Assembly: GCA_023231475.1 (NCBI GenBank)
Contig: JALJEE010002185.1
Span: 1-64,000 of the forward strand
Direction: 5' to 3'
Origin: Seison nebaliae
Lineage: Eukaryota > Rotifera > Pararotatoria > Seisonacea > Seisonidae
DNA: 64,000 bases
Part shown: piece after piece, positions 11,483-24,960 of the stretch
Numbering within the stretch: position 1 is the first letter of the stretch
Layout of the letters: every line of letters starts with the position of its first letter
Position numbers and translations under genes: made by a program
Notes under the pieces: generated by a model
Databases searched by the model: none
Told to the model about the DNA's origin: nothing
What the model saw: the letters and a program-made list of their open reading frames with translations, nothing else

Positions 11483-11850
11483 TTTGATAATACTCATAAA
11501 TTTCATTTATTTTCTTTCATTCTGGACATAAAATTTTCCCTTATGCCAATATCAAATTTTCTTCATATTTCCAATATTATTCCAAACGTAAAAGTTTTAT
11601 TCATGTTAAAACTTTTCTTTCCATTTGATTAATTGGAAATGATTTCATTCTTGATGGAAATGATGATAATGATGTAGAATTATGTCGATAATTCTGTTTA
11701 TGAAATTACCATAGAAACTAATAAATTATTTCAAATCGATAACACTTTCCTATGATGGAAGAAATATAATTGATTATTTGGCTCTCATCATCTTTTCCTC
11801 ATTTAACTTTCTGTTCTTTTCTTTTCGATTTTGTTTCTGTTCCTTTCCTT

Positions 11851-13349
11851 ATGATTAACGACGCACATGTTAGCGTGAAAAAGACAGTGAAACGAGTTCG
11901 TCGAGCCAAAAGAAAATGTAGATCAGGTGTTCGTCATATTACGCTACTTTGTAAGGAGAACGTTTAAATTTTCTTTTTAATTTCAAATAGATCTCTCACG
12001 TTCATCCGATTGGCGTAAATATAGTTTGATCGATAATATTGACCGATGGAGAAGTTTGAAGAAACGTGAAAATATCGATAGAATTGATGCGAATGAAATG
12101 AATGTGGATGAATTTATTCGAGAATATGAGATACCATATCAACCATGTATCATTCAAAATGAAATGAAACATTGGGATGCATCTTATAAATGGACTCCTG
12201 AAGTTTCTTCCCCCATTTTTTCTTCTTTCTCTTCAGTATTTATTAAAAATTTAGAGATTATTAAAGAAGTATCGAAATCAATTATTCAAGGTAGGAGAAG
12301 ATGATGAAGAATATTCAGTCAAATTGAAAATGAAATATTTTATGACTTATCTTAACAATAATATCGATGATTCTCCACTCTACATATTCGATGGTGCTTT
12401 TGGTGAAGTTTTGAATTTTTTAAAATTTTCTTCTTATTTTCTTCTCTTCATTTTCAGCATCGAAAAAAGAAACAATTATTAGATGATTATAATTTGCCTA
12501 AATATTTCAATGAAGATCTTTTTCAATATGTCGGTGAGAAACGTCGTCCTCCTTATCGGTTTGTATTGAATTAATTGAGGAAGAATTATTTCAAAAATTT
12601 TTAGATGGTTTTGTATGGGACCAGCAATGTCTGGTACTGGAATCCACGTTGATCCATTAGGAACAAGTGCATGGAATGCTTTACTTCATGGACATAAATG
12701 GTGGTGTCTCTTTCCACCACATACCCCCAAAGATTTATTAAAAGTAACAAAAAATGATAATTTCGGAAGTCAGAAAGATGAAGGTTGTGTCTGGTTCAAA
12801 GTCATTTATCCGCGAACGAAAGAAGAAAGTTGGCCGAAAAATTTTCGTCCTATCGAATGTATTCAGAAACCTGGAGAAATGATATTTGTTCCTGGAGGAT
12901 GGTGGCATGTTGTGTTAAATTTAGACATGACAATTGCTGTTACTCAAAACTTCTGTTCAACAAGAAATTTTGCATACGTCTGGAAGAAAACGATTAAGGG
13001 ACGTCCAGCAATGGCGAAAAAATGGTTCTCAATCCTGCACAAGGAGAGACCGGATTTAGCCGCATACGCCGTCGAGTTATTAGAAGGAAGAAATCGATCA
13101 AACTTTGTCGATCAGATATCCGATGACAGTAGTAGTAGTAGCAGTAGTAGTGACGATTCGTCATCATTCGAATCGTCAGACGAAGAAGGAAGTGGAGATA
13201 ATTTGGGAGACACAGAAAGTTTCCGCGCGGATAAAAATTCGAATCAACAAATAAAATCTCCAACCTTACCACAATCTCTACCAGCAATGAATCATTTGAA
13301 AGAAGATCGAAAAATTCATTCCAAAACTAAATTAACATATGTTAACTAA
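11851..13349 (+). CDS. JMJD6: JMJD6, Fe(II)/2-oxoglutarate JmjC dioxygenase
   Basis: Five exons, 11851-11926, 11991-12202, 12255-12407, 12458-12558 and 12605-13349, give 428 residues (human 403). JMJD6 hydroxylates lysines in splicing factors and has been reported as an arginine demethylase; it is nuclear. The order of conserved blocks matches closely: a basic N-terminus, [66 protein letters not shown] and [20 protein letters not shown]. Iron ligands are visible as HVD (about residues 195-197) and the distal His in [11 protein letters not shown] (about 282); the 2-oxoglutarate lysine lies in HGHKWW. A poly-Ser stretch followed by acidic residues at the C-terminus is typical of the family. The ATG was chosen at 11851 because upstream in-frame codons are hydrophobic and match no family member. 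Confidence 0.97.
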
Positions 13350-13646
13350 ACTCTAAAAAACAATTTTTAAACATCATCTCATTTTTTTATAAATTTTCAT
13401 CCAACATTTCTTCAAATAGTCTAATGATTAGTAGACAAAATGGCGGGAAATACATAACTTTCTAATGTTTATTCAGCGCCTTTATGCTTTGTATCTGTAT
13501 GAGATATTTCTTATCATCTAAAGAAATTTGACAGTTTACTTAAATTTCGTGAAATTTTAAAATTGTTTTTTAAGATTTCGTTCACCTAACTACTAAATAT
13601 TATAAATAGTTTCAATTGAGTTCTCAAAGAATAAATGTTAAGAGAA

Positions 13647-14678
13647 ATGATTAAACTGTTTTCATTCATTTTCCTCATTTATGGAATAAATTGTGAAAAA
13701 TGTGGAACATTATCAGGAAGTTGGAAGCGACTTTAAATATTTTCGAATATTCAAATTTTCAGATTTGAAGAAAAGATTAACTTTTGGAGATGATCCCAGA
13801 ACCATATGGCCCTGGACCGCTTTCATTGCACCAAGTAAATGCACTGGAGTTTTAATAAGAAAAAATTTCATCTTAACTTTAGCCAGTTGTATATCAAAGA
13901 TTGATCAGACAACGTTTATTTCTTCATATGATTGTTTCTAACTTTTCATTAACATTAAAAAATTTTTTTTTTCTTTATTTTCTAGTTTTCGTGTGACAGT
14001 AGGTGTGAGAAATACGAAGCATACGAGTAAAACTTATTCGGTAAGAAATATCATCATACATGAGAAATATGTTCCACAAGTCTCTTATTTGAAGACATCT
14101 GAAATAAGTGATATCGCCCTAATAGAAATTGATCCAGTCGTGAATGCTCGACCTATTTGCTTAGCCAAATATGAGGGAAGTATTAGCGATGGTGTTGGAG
14201 CGGAAGTTTTGGTCTCAGGATATGGAGCTCCATATCTGAATGCCGCTTTCGATGGAAAATTACGTGAAATTAATATGCAGATCACTTATCCAGAAGATTG
14301 TCTTTTAAAAGATGTCAATTTATTTTGCGCCAATTCTTTATGTTTTATTTTTTTCTGTTTAATAATATTTATTATTAATCATGACGAATAGCTGTCAAGA
14401 AAACGGTTTGCACTTCCGATAAGGGCAGTCCTGCAATGATGCAGAGTATTGGTCAATATTACGTTTATGGTTTGGCAATTAACAATAGTCGTCGATGTGT
14501 AAAGGAAGCGAATTTCATTGAAATTAATCCATTCATCTCTTGGATACAATCGAAATTGTTGCCACAGAAACCGTCCGGTCGTAAAACTTTCTCGGAGAAA
14601 GATTCTAATGAATGTTTTCTCAATTGTTACAAGAATAGATTTAACTATTCAAAATGTCTCAACAAATGTAAGAATTAA
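13647..14678 (+). CDS. Secreted trypsin-like serine protease homologue, predicted inactive
   Basis: Four exons, 13647-13719, 13763-13913, 13986-14341 and 14392-14678, give 288 residues. A signal peptide starts MIKLFSFIFLIYGINC. The trypsin fold is seen in WPWTAFIAPSKCTGVLIRKN, then FILTLASCISK, then SDIALIEID, then VLVSGYGAP, then VCTSDKGSPAM. The charge-relay Asp is present (SDIAL), but the His of AAHC is Ser (LASC) and the nucleophile of GDSGGP is Lys (SDKGSP). It therefore cannot work as a normal serine protease. The C-terminus adds a Cys-rich tail (CFLNCYKNRFNYSKCLNKC) absent from plain trypsins. Inactive homologues in other animals act as regulators or decoys; the role here is unknown. 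The exon 2 donor was chosen by frame and is the least certain junction. Confidence 0.8.
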
Positions 14679-15077
14679 TTGATAACAATTATAGTTATAA
14701 CAAACGTCAACTGATCATCAACAGACAAACTGGTTTGATAAAATGATTTGAATATTAATTGAAAAATTTTCGTCTTTGTGATAATTCTAATAAATTTTAA
14801 TTTGTGGAGAATATTTTTGGACATTCCTAAACATTATAGAATAAATTTATCATTATTCATTTTTCTTCTATTATACCCATTTTCATTTTCATTCAACTAG
14901 TGATAGTCACAACTTGAAAAAAGAAAAGGAAAGGTCATATTTACTTAATTTACATAAGATATGTTTTGATAATTAATGATTAATTATTTAAGAATGAAAT
15001 GATAAGTATGTTGGTATTTGATATGAAGAATAATAGTTAGAAAAATAAAAAAATTTCTTTCAATCAAAGTGAAGAGG
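14679..15077. other. Spacer before the ABCA gene
   Basis: AT-rich intergenic spacer between two plus-strand genes. No feature recognised beyond poly-A-signal-like AATAAA runs near 14840. Confidence 0.5.
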
Positions 15078-18000
15078 ATGAAAAAATTTGTTCGGAACGT
15101 GCTGCTTTCTTGTTGGAAGAATTGGATATGTATTCGAAGGAAATATGTATCGTTCACCATCGAATTAATATTTCCCATAATCATTCCCATTGCTATTATG
15201 GTTTTTGTACGATATGAGATTCCTGCTCAAAATGACAATACCACTACTTCTTGGGAATCGTTTTCTCCAGATGGTGGGGAGTTATTTCTACAAAATGCAT
15301 CAATTGGATACACACCTCCATCAATTAAGAATGACGAAATAATGAAACGATTAGGAAAAGTTCTGAAGATGAGACCTGTTCCTTTCAATGACGAAAAAAA
15401 GATGGAAACATCTTCAATGAATTGGGAAGCGAATAGATGGTATGCTGGAATTGTATTTATTGATGATGTTGCGAATAAAAAGATTGTACATTATAAAATT
15501 CGAATGCCAAATCGTTTACGTGTAATGACTTTTGGTAGTGCAAGTTGGAAAACAAATTCGATGCAAGCTCGACAAATTGTCTCGTTGAGACCGAGATCAT
15601 TAACAGAGAAGACAGGTGGAGTTCCCAATTATTGGAGGGAAGAATTCCTCAAGTTACAATGGGCGATTGATAACGAAATAGTTGGATCAAAAATGGAATT
15701 GGATGAATTGCAAAGAATAGATTATCCACCGTTTAATGATGATAAAATTGCCAATTTATTATCTAATCAATTACCATTCATTTTCACTTTGAGTTACATA
15801 TTCATTGTGATATTTGCAACACGATTAATTACTATGGAAAAGGAATCAGGAATAAGAGAATTAATGAAATTACACGGACTTACTCGAGCCCAACAATGGA
15901 TAGCATGGTCGATTCGTTTGTTTAGTTTAATGATAATTTCTTGTGTTATTATTACAATATTTTATAAAGTTAATTTATCAATAACCGAACTTGACTAAAA
16001 GTATTAAATGATTTTTAGATAAAAATTCCATATAAAGACACTAAATTTCCATCATCGGAAATTCTTCGATTTAGTTCGGGCAGTTGTTTCTTCGTATTTC
16101 TCCTCCTCCATTCACTTCTCTCCATCACTTTCGTGTTGTTGTTGGGAACCATCTTCAATAAAGGTTATACGGGAGCACTTGGTGGTGCCATTATTTGGTT
16201 CCTCTCGTACGTACCATATACATTCGTTCAAGGAAAAGAATTACCTTTAATCGCACGATTTTTCATGGGACTTCTTCCTAACATTCCAATATCATTTGGA
16301 ACGGAATTATTGAGTCAATTCGAAGGACGATCCGAAGGATTGCATTGGTCAAATATCACGAAAGATTATTTAGAGTCATATCGATTCATTTACATCTTCT
16401 TTTTTATGATCTTCGATTTCTTCTTTTATCTTCTTCTCGCCATCTATATCGATGACATAAATCCTGGAGAGTTTGGTGTACCGAAACCATGGTATTATCC
16501 GTTCACAGTTTATTCGTTTTTCTTAAGTATAATTTTCACTTTATTCTAAAATTTTAGTGTTGTTTCACAACATGCCAAAAAAATCAATACGAATCCGTTA
16601 CAGATATCACTGAATTTGCATCGGAAAACGGATCGGATGTTTTGGAAATGAATGAGATGAATGAAATGTTTGAAACTAAATCAATCAAGGACAAAAAAAC
16701 GATTGTGGATATTATTAAATTGAGAAAAGTGTTTCGAGCTAAAGGTGATCAGGGAAATGTGGTCGCTGTAGATAATTTGAATATGAAAATTCATGAGAAT
16801 GAAATAACTGCATTTCTTGGTCATAACGGTGCGGGAAAAAGTACGACTATTAATATCTTGACAGGAATTATGAAAGCAACATCAGGATCGATAATTTTCA
16901 ATTCGACTGATATCGTGAAATATCCGAATGAAATCCGAAATTCTATTGGACTGTGTCAACAGAAGAATATTCTATTCGATTATATGACAGTTGATGAACA
17001 TCTCTATTTCTTCGCACGTCTGAAAAATGCATCAAATGTTCAAGAGGAAAAAGACAAATATTTAAAAGAATTGGGACTGGAAGAGAAACATTCAGCTCAA
17101 TCGAAAACATTGTCAGGAGGTCAGAAAAGACGATTGTGTATTGGAATCGCTTTCTGTGGTAATTCGTCATTAGTGATTTTAGATGAACCGACAGCCGGTG
17201 TTGATCCTTCAGCTCGTCGTGAAATTTGGAATATTCTTCGATCGAACAAAACTGGAAGAACAATTTTATTGACGACTCACTTTATGGACGAAGCTGATTT
17301 ACTTGGTGATCGAATTGGAATTATGGTTGATGGAAGATTACAATGTTTTGGTTCTTCCATGTTCCTCAAATCAAGATATGGTTTAGGATATCGATTAACT
17401 TGTTCGTTGAAAGATAAGAATAATGTTGGTGAACAAATGTCGAAACAGGTGATTGAATGGTTGAGAAAGGAGGGTGGAATGAAAGAATCATCAATCATAA
17501 CAGCTATCGGAAATGAGATGTCTTTTCGATTACCAAAAGAAGGTTCATTCGATGGTCGACTAAGTGCAATGCTGAAATTGTTAGATACAAAAAAAGAAGA
17601 TTTCTTCATCGATAAATGTGGATTATCCATAACAACATTAGAAGAAGTTTTCCTTCGAGCAGTGAAAGCACAACCGAAACATGCTGAAGAAAGTGATAAT
17701 GATGAAATTGATGATGGATTTAATGTTTCTTCACGATTAATTGACAGATATGTAAAAAAAGATTATCGTGTCTTATCCGGTATGGCAAAGAGAGTACAAC
17801 AAGCGAGAGGTTTATTCCAAAAAATTTATTATGGAAATATCAGAAGATGGCGGTTTGCTATTGTTCAAATATTAATTCCCGTTTTCTTCACCATCATGTC
17901 AATAGTTTCAACAAAAATTATCAAATCGACAACTAAAGAAATTCCATTGTTGATGGGACCAGGAACATATAAAGCCGAAATATTTCCTTATCAATTCACA

Positions 18001-20492
18001 GAACAATTTACAAATGAAACAAAATTGACCGTTAAAAATTGTATTGAGAAAACTTTATCTGAAATGACAAGTAACGATGGTGTTCCATTAAATTATTTGA
18101 TGGCACATAATATTGAAGATCCATTCCCCGATAATTCACCATTCAAAAAATGTGGAGGTCTTAAAAATTTTAGAGAATATGCTTTGTGTTTTGGAAATAA
18201 GTTTGGAACTTATCAATATATTGCGAGCCATGTTATCGGAATGACAATTGGTAAAAAAAGCGACAAGTTGATGGTGAAAGGATTATTTCAAGATTTCTAT
18301 TATCATTCTGCTTCTTATTCATGGAATACCGTACAAAACTTCCGTCATAATTGGTTGGAAGGAAATGGAACGTTGGTACGAGTTTATAATCATCCATTAC
18401 CATTAACGGTTGACGATCGAAAAGATAAAAGAAGTAATATCTTAGAAACGATTGAAAGTTTCTTGGTTGCCACTAATCTTCTCATGGGATTCGCTTTCCT
18501 CTTTGCTTCATTTACGGCTTACATTGTCAATGAGAAAAATTCGAAAGCTAAACATCTTCAATATATTTCAGGAATTGGATCATTCTTTTATTGGGGAACA
18601 CATATGATATGGAATTTCTTCCAATATCTTATCATTATTGTATTAGTGGTCATTCTCGTAAAAGTGGGAGATATTCGATCTTTCTCTGACAATATTTGTT
18701 AGCAATCTTTCAATAATTCAATTTTCATAATTTATTTTTTTTCCTTTTTAGCACGTTCTACGGAAATTTTCCTTCTGTTGCTTTTGTATGGACCGGGAGA
18801 ATTATGTCTCATGTATCTTTTGTGTCAATTTTTTAAGAAATCTGCAACATCTGTCGCTTCCCTCACTGTCTTCAATCTCTTAAGTGGAATTATTCCTGTA
18901 ACTGTCGTTTATATCATCCAATTAGTCGATGACACGGGTAATATCGCCGATTATTTGAATTGGGTTTTTATGATAATATTTCCCAGTCATGCTTTAGGTA
19001 TGGCCTTATTGAATTATGGTGTTTTATATTCTCAAAAACTATTGTGCGAATTCCGTTTAATTAATTTTTTTTAAAATTTGTTTCAAATTTTCTTCTTTTT
19101 AGTGCCGATGTTACCAGCGTGTTCCATTGGCTACTTATCGTTTAACAAGGCAGCAATTGGAAGGAATATTGTAGTTTTAGCTGGTGATGCCGTTCTTTAT
19201 TCGGCAATACTTTTCTTCGTTGAATCTGATATTCTTAATAGGTTCAATCAATTTATTTTACGTAAATTTCATTCCAACACCAATCAATTAAACACAGTCG
19301 TTATCTTAACATTCTTCAAAATTGATAACATTATTTATGATAAATTAGCGGGGTGATGATGATGTGATAAAAATGAGAGAGAAAATTATGAATATGAACA
19401 TATATGGTGCAATCAATGAGGATCTACCACCAATTGTTGTGAAAGGTTTATCGAAGAAATTCGGTCGCAATATGATGGCAGTCAATCCGTTGTATTTCCA
19501 ATGTGAATATGGAGAATGTTTCGGTTTATTAGGTGCCAACGGAGCTGGAAAGACAACGACATTTGACATGTTGACTGGAATTCTTTATCCGACAAATGGA
19601 ACTGCATTCATAGTGTCTCATGATATTCAGAAAAATTTGAAAAATGTTCAGAAGAACATTGGGTACTGTCCTCAATTTGATGCGCTTTGTGAAATGATGA
19701 CGGGTAAGGAATTGTTAAATTTCTATGGACGATTGAGAGGCATCGCCAACGAAGATTTATCGGTTTATACGACTTTATTGTTACAAATGTTCAATATTGA
19801 AAGATATGCAAATACTATTGCTACTAATTATAGGTTAAACGGTTTTTTTGAAAATTTTGAATAGAAATAATTAAAATTATAGTGGTGGAAATAAAAGAAA
19901 ATTATCGACAGCGATTTCATTAGTAGGTAATTCTAAAGTTCTTTTCTTGGATGAACCGACAACTGGCATGGATGTGGCTGCTAGACGATATCTTTGGACT
20001 GTCGTCAATAAATTGAGAGATACACAAGAACATACTTTAGTTCTCACGTCGCATTCGATGGAAGAATGTGAAGCATTGTGTACAACTGCAGCGATTATGA
20101 TTAATGGACAATTCAAGTTAAATTTGCATTTCTTTCTCAAATTCATCTCTTATTTAAACAGATGTCTTAATTCGATTCAAAACCTTAAAAGTATTTATGG
20201 TGAAGGAGTTACGATTTCAGTGAAAGTAGCTGAAGGTGACGATTTAGAGGTTTTGGAAGAAAAAACTCAACAGAAATTCGGCAAGGAAAATATGATTTGT
20301 TTAAATAAATGCGATAAAATAGCAGAGTATCAGATTAAGACAACTGACACCTCCTTATCGTCAATGGCTGATATATTTGACTATATGAGCGAGAATAAGA
20401 AGCAATTGAATATCGACGATTTTTATGTCAATCAAACAACACTTGAACAAATATTTAATGCTTTTGCCAAAGAACAAACTGAGACGAATTAA
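15078..20492 (+). CDS. ABCA-subfamily full ABC transporter
   Basis: Eight exons, 15078-15968, 16019-16507, 16558-18697, 18752-19054, 19103-19296, 19349-19833, 19883-20116 and 20162-20492; introns 45-54 nt; 1688 residues. Layout is that of ABCA proteins: a cytosolic WKNW start, a first membrane helix, a large extracellular loop, a helix cluster, NBD1, a second membrane half and NBD2. NBD1 has Walker A GHNGAGKST (about 548-556), LSGGQKRRL, Walker B VILDEPTAGVDP and TTHFMDEADLLGDRI. NBD2 has GANGAGKTT, the subfamily signature YSGGNKRKLS, FLDEPTTGMDV and LTSHSMEECEAL. PGEFGVPKPWYYPF before NBD1 is also typical of the subfamily. All catalytic motifs look intact. ABCA proteins move lipids across membranes; the length is close to nematode CED-7, but I cannot assign the exact orthologue. 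Start: ATG 15078, upstream codons begin only with GTG. Confidence 0.95.
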
Positions 20493-21392
20493 TTAAGATA
20501 ACATTTATTTTCTATCATTTTATTATTATTTTAATTAATATTTTAAATTTATAAGTACTAAATGTAAAAATCGTTAATTTATTGAATTGAAAAAAGAATT
20601 AAACTCATCAACATTAAATTTCAATCATATCATATCATCCATAACAGCGTTTTAACGTATTCATATTTGTCGATTGAACATGTAATTATAGTGTCCTGAT
20701 TAAAATATCTTAAAACGTTAAATGACTTTCTATAATATTCCATCTATTAAACAATCACCGAATCAAAAAAATTTATATAACGGAAAGCTCATGCGAGTTC
20801 TCTGGTAAAAAAAACTTTTTGTATATCGATGATTACATTTTCGTTGAACTTCAGAACAAGGTCATCGGTCACAAAGTTCTAGAATACTTATGTTACTTTG
20901 TATTAAGTGATTGACTTACGATTGGTGGAAAATATTGGTTGAGTAGTGAAGTAGGAACCTAATAACCAGAACAGCGAAGTATCGTGGAAACAAAAGATAA
21001 TCAAATGCAAATGATACGTCGACGAAATGAAAACTTAACAAATTTATTATTATTTCGGAGAAGAAATGATGATAGAAGAATGAGAAAATGGAACATACTT
21101 TTCAAGTCGAAATTTATTCTGTAAATATATTTTGAGTTAAATAGATTAAAGAAAATATTAATTTGTCCTCGTACGCAATTTCCACGGAAAAGAGAAAAGA
21201 AGAATTAGAAGAAGACTATCTCCATAGAAAGATAATGGAGAATATAGTACGAAGATGTTTTAGGTAAAAAGAATTCCACATTTGTAGTTGATGATGATGA
21301 CGATGACAATGATGTTGATGAAACATTTATTCGATTAAAAGTAGGGTGATTAGATGGATTAGTTTAGTCGGAGAAACAGAATGTAGTCAGAA
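20493..21392. other. Convergent 3' spacer, 900 bp
   Basis: Sequence between the ABCA gene and the cysteine-rich gene, whose 3' ends face each other. AT-rich, with AATAAA-like runs; no gene, repeat or RNA recognised. Confidence 0.5.
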
Positions 21393-22308
21393 TTAGAACC
21401 ATTCATCACCATCCAATAGGAAATCGAATTCTTTGTCGCAGGAACCTTCCGCTTGCCTTTGGCAGGTTAATTTGGGCGCTTGCCGAAAAGCATAATGACC
21501 GTGGCAGCAATATCCGGCGGAGCAATCTTGATTCCATCTACATTCCCTTCCGTTCACTTCCACATTTCCTGCATGATTGGAAAAGTTAATTAAATTGAGA
21601 GATAAGTTGATTAACTGTGTTGACCTCCGATATGAACTTTAGGAGGCTCGTTAAATCCTTGTAAAGAGTATTCCTTTAGTGTCATGCATGTTCCTTTTTG
21701 TGCTGTAAAATTGGACAATAGTAATTAGTATTGTGACGAATGTGAAACACTCACTTAACATCACTACAGAACACAAAACAACTTTTGAATTTCCAAGAAA
21801 AATTATTTTTTTTCGCAAATAAAAAACTTTGACAAAATTATCACAATAAAAATGATAATAAAACTGAAAGAAAAATAAATAGGAGAATAGTTCAATAAAA
21901 AAAGAGAGTTCAATTCATTCAAACCAAATAGTTTGACCTTGTTCATCTTATTACGTTTAGCGCCAAGAAAAGTTCGGCGAGGAACTCCTGAATAAGAATG
22001 ATTTAGTAGCGACGGATGGTAGCAATAGACGAAGGTGATATTCATTGTGTTGAAGAAGAAGAATCGACAGATTTAGATATTAAGATAAGATAAATGTTGA
22101 AGAAGAAACCTGGTGACGTATTTGGAGTGAGGACGCATGCTTCACCTTCACAACATTCTGAACTGATATCGCACTTCTCACCAGGACTCAGACATTTGTA
22201 TTGGCCGGTAAATCTTTTAATTGAGGGAAATGAGTATTGTGTAGCATTGTGAATTGAGATGGCCAGCAAAAGATAAACGATCCAAAAATATGAGGCCTTA
22301 GAGTACAT
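21393..22308 (-). CDS. Secreted cysteine-rich (knottin/Dickkopf-like) protein
   Basis: Four exons right to left, 22308-22110, 21987-21925, 21702-21625 and 21568-21393, give 171 residues. An N-terminal hydrophobic stretch (SYFWIVYLLLAISI) is a signal peptide candidate, followed by a possible Lys-Arg cleavage site (SIKR). Two Cys modules follow. The first, CLSPGEKCDISSECCEGEAC, has the C-C-CC-C spacing of knottin and Dickkopf/colipase-type folds. The second, after a basic linker, contains GTC, then NGRECRWNQDCSAGYCCHGH, then LTCQRQAEGSC. An acidic tail (FDFLLDGDEWF) ends it. All phases agree, but the exon 2 donor was chosen by phase. Likely an extracellular ligand or peptide; receptor and role unknown. 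I could not assign a named family. Confidence 0.72.
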
Positions 22309-24960
22309 TGGGTAAAGTTTTTTCAAAATTGGCTTTTTCTAATAAAACGAAGAAAAGTTTTCAAATGATGATTTGTTTGAATATCAATCTATATTGGAAG
22401 AGAATATCTGTGATTTGAGATGGAACGAGAAGAATAAATAACAGAAATGGAATGTTTAAATGAAACTGACAACGACTGGCTGAGAGAATAGACGTTGAAG
22501 TAAAAATGAATTTGTAAAATGGGAAAATTAAGAAGATTGAATTCATCCTCCTCCTTCTTTCTTCCAGTCTACTTATTTATGTGAAAAGTGGAAGAAGTAG
22601 AGATAGTAGGAGGAACATGGAATTAATAAGTAGAATAATTTCTAACTAATCAGATAAGATAAGACAAGAGAAATAATAATATTAAATTGGCATACTTTTC
22701 GGATAAAGTTACAGTCATTAATTAATTTCAATTTATGCGGGAACTGATAAGTGCAACGATAGAAGGAAATGAAATGGATGTCTGCTAACAAAATGGAGAG
22801 GATCGGTTAAATGGAAATTGGGGGGAATGACATAATATGAATCGAGAGACTTACAATGGGAAATGTTACTTACAAGAATTGGTGGGAGGAATGGAAGAAT
22901 TCTCAACAATTGGAATGCGTGAGAGTGAGAAGAAGAAATCTATAATAAACATCTTTCCCAAGTATCAATCGGATATACTATTTGCTCGAATTAAGTAAGG
23001 CGGAATAATGAAATATGAATGGAGGGGGGGAAGTATTCATTCTGTTGTTTGTATCTTTATCTTCATTCTGGAGATTATGATAACGATTATTATTTCTTAT
23101 TTGCTTTTCTATTTCTTTCATATTAATACTAACAGTGTCATTAAAATGAGAAAATAAAATTGTTTCGCTGTTAATTCGCCTCGTCTCCCTCCTCTCCTCT
23201 ACTCCTCCTCACCAGTCTGACCATCGTCATTAACATTATCGGTCTTATTGTTGTTAAGAATGTTCGATAATGAGCAAAAACTTTCGTTTCAACACCATGA
23301 TTGCTGAAGAACTTTTTAAGTGTATTTATTTGCATATTCTCATAATACATACAATGTCATGATGAATTAGCACTAGACTCTAACGAAATTTCAAGAAAAA
23401 GAAATTATTGCCAACTAGAAAATTACTTTTACTTATCGTCTTTTTCTTTGCCATGTTCGATAACTGAATTGATAATAATTCATAAAATTACCCATTGGAA
23501 AAACTAGAATGAATACATATTTCATAAGAATCCTCTTCAGATAACGGAGAAGCTAAGCGAACACAACTTCTACTCCGTCAAAGATAATCAGCCTTCCGAC
23601 TAATTCTTCTCGTTCCGATCGAGATTACAACGACTCGTAATTTGCAAATATATTTCCAAGTTTATCCAACATAAATTTAATCAGCCATCTCGACTCCGAT
23701 GATAAGATGTGGAAAGAACAAAAAATTCCGGATCCAATTTCCATAACGGCAATGACCAGTCCAAATATTATGAAATGGTCTTCGGAAAGATTTGTTAATG
23801 AAGAAATTAATGCGTAGGATTTTCTTCACAATGCGCTTAGTAGGCGGTAGACGTATTGGGGAAGACGCGGAAACGACGTGACAAACAGAGTGAAAAGACT
23901 AAGAATAACGCTCGATTAAACAATCTTTTTCGAATGCCTAATAAACATTGACGTTCGTTCATGTAGTAGGAAAGCAGTTCTAATGGTTCTAATGGGAATA
24001 TCCTCGCTCATTATAGATTGGAAGTAGCTAATCAGAAATGAAATGATTGATTGTCAGTAAGCAGTTGATAAGGAACAGGAAATTTCTGACGAGATATATG
24101 ATATGAATAAAACATTACGAACAAATCTACATATTAATTCTTTTATCTTCATCATTCATTCATCGTGAAGGTGTACATTGCAACAACATCTTCATAAGAC
24201 AGATTACATGCATATGATACGTAACTATCTGTACGAACGAATTAAAACTGTTCATTCGTCTCTCGTTCATTCTACTCGATATGTATCGATCATTCTTCTT
24301 CCATTCTCGACCATATTATATGGTCGTTTTATCGAATCTTTTATTTACTAACTAATTGCATTTCTTCTAATGCAACAACAATTCAAATTATGCAAAAGAA
24401 GAAGACGATTTCAGGAATGTTTTACATTCAACACATACATCGATTGATCGACCGTCCGACCAACCAACCAAATTAGCAAAACGAAGCAACCGACGAAAAA
24501 ATCGTATAAAAAGAATAAGAAGAAGAAGAAGAGAGTGTATAGTCTCATTTGTTTGTCTTTTATATCACTCTTGATTAAATGGAACAAGTATGTCGTCGAC
24601 ACATTTTAAATGAAGAAACTTTTCTCTCAAGCTCTCCGGAGAGCGATTGCTCCTTCCCGACCCACAACTCAATTCCCTTATTTGGATGAGGAAAGATTTA
24701 GTACGTTCGGAATTAATTTGAAACAAAATTTCCTATATCAACACCAATGTCACTAAATCAATCATCGACTTACAACATGTGTCCCAATGAGATTGATGTC
24801 CGGTGAGAGGAATTGATAAATAAATAGATATGTTAATTTCGGATCAAATCGATCCGGAAATTTCATTTAAATAAAATAAATATTATCTTCATCTCCGTTA
24901 CGAAATAAGCGAAATAAGTCATGTGTCCATACGAGTTAAGAACATCAATCGAAAACACAT
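22309..24960. other. 2.65 kb gene-poor interval
   Basis: The longest stretch here without a confident gene. It lies between the start of the cysteine-rich gene and the 3' end of the SRP receptor gene, so the left part probably holds the former's promoter. A 36-codon ORF at 23707-23817 on plus (MWKEQKIPDPISITAMTSPN at its start) follows an AG dinucleotide and has protein-like composition. Another short open stretch lies near 24631-24720. Neither could be joined to other exons. Confidence 0.4.
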
